The translations under genes were made by a program, and so were the position numbers. A model generated the notes under the pieces. That model did not search any database. It saw only the letters and a program-made list of their open reading frames with translations, and was not told the origin of the DNA. Below, one piece after another: positions 63,620-64,000 of a stretch of DNA of 64,000 nt. The stretch comes from Stereocaulon alpinum. Taxonomy: Eukaryota > Ascomycota > Lecanoromycetes > Lecanorales > Stereocaulaceae. The stretch lies in NCBI GenBank assembly GCA_018257865.1, contig JAEUBA010000075.1:96845-160844 (forward strand), read 5' to 3'. Numbering within the stretch: position 1 is the first letter of the stretch; each line of letters starts with the position of its first letter.

Positions 63620-64000
63620 AGGCCAGCGATAGAGACACACCTGTACGCGGTGCTGGCTACGAACCTGAATACCTATTCAGAGCCGAGATATCTCCCCTAA
63701 TACATTGCAGGTTAAACGATGTTGAGACGTCGCGTGGTTGCTGAGAACTCCGTACAGAGTTTTTCGGGCAACGCGACAACACCTACCCCAACTCCACTAC
63801 GACTATTATACCTCCCCTACGATCGAGACTAGACAGCAAGAATTGGCATCAGGTGCAGTATCTCAGCCCGACGAGTAAAGAGCACAGGCAACACCTGCCC
63901 AGCCGTTAATTCGAAAAATCTAATATCTACGTGCGCTCGATACGCATCCACCGGTTAAGACTGACGCGCAGTCTATCCTAGGGGAAGGCTGGGGTTGTGG
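63620..64000. other. Unmutated sequence abutting the retrotransposon; contains an inverted repeat
   Basis: At 63619/63620 composition switches in a few bases from RIP-type to ordinary. The stretch has no open frame of note. Positions 63720-63781 form a 62 bp segment that starts TGTTG, ends CAACA and has inverted arms (GTCGCG..TTGC against GCAACGCGAC). It could be the start of another, unmutated mobile element or host DNA. Confidence 0.45.

Overview
The window is nuclear DNA from a filamentous ascomycete (Pezizomycotina; class not resolved, Dothideomycetes or Leotiomycetes are both plausible). The genes are single-copy eukaryotic genes with short introns (about 47-75 bp, a few of 100-240 bp) that have GT..AG ends and CTRAC-like branch points. 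They include the fungal-only families DUF7703, DUF7730, DUF3405 and Pth11-like receptors. The right end carries transposons mutated by repeat-induced point mutation (RIP), with almost every CA and TG dinucleotide converted to TA. I saw no tRNA, rRNA, CRISPR or bacterial operon structure.

Layout. 0-14 kb: the 3' end of a dipeptidyl peptidase III gene, a SCY1-type pseudokinase, a mitochondrial branched-chain aminotransferase, an MFS drug/polyamine-type transporter, an acyl-CoA dehydrogenase whose last exon adds a peroxisomal SKL tail, and a DUF7730-type gene broken by stop codons. 14-31 kb: MAK21/NOC1 (60S assembly), a CLC chloride/proton exchanger, a small secreted cysteine-containing protein, a DUF7703 membrane protein, an ethanolamine kinase and a luciferase-domain protein. 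31-41.7 kb: a DUF3405 type II membrane protein, ERB1 (60S assembly), a small nuclear-looking protein with a duplicated motif, and the SFH1/SNF5-type remodeler subunit head-to-head with proteasome receptor RPN13. 42-56.5 kb: a Pth11-like receptor with a lone C-terminal relic of a second copy 3 kb away, ribosomal protein eL6, a fatty-acid-hydroxylase-family protein, a large alpha/beta hydrolase, mitochondrial glycine cleavage T protein and an AAAP amino acid transporter. 56.5-59 kb has no convincing gene. 59.1-63.6 kb is two RIP-degraded transposons (Tc1/mariner, then an LTR Ty3/gypsy cut off inside reverse transcriptase). The last 380 bp return abruptly to ordinary base composition.

The genes do not form a pathway or biosynthetic cluster. 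They are mostly housekeeping genes with separate promoters. Three serve 60S ribosome production (MAK21, ERB1, eL6) and three serve amino-acid or one-carbon metabolism and uptake (aminotransferase, T protein, AAAP transporter), but they are scattered and not co-oriented. Exon structures were worked out by eye from splice signals, reading frame and recalled family conservation; exon joins keep frame in every model given. I found no clear previously undescribed system. The most unusual items are the broken DUF7730 gene, the Pth11 C-terminal relic, the secreted protein and the RIP-affected transposon island with its sharp edges.
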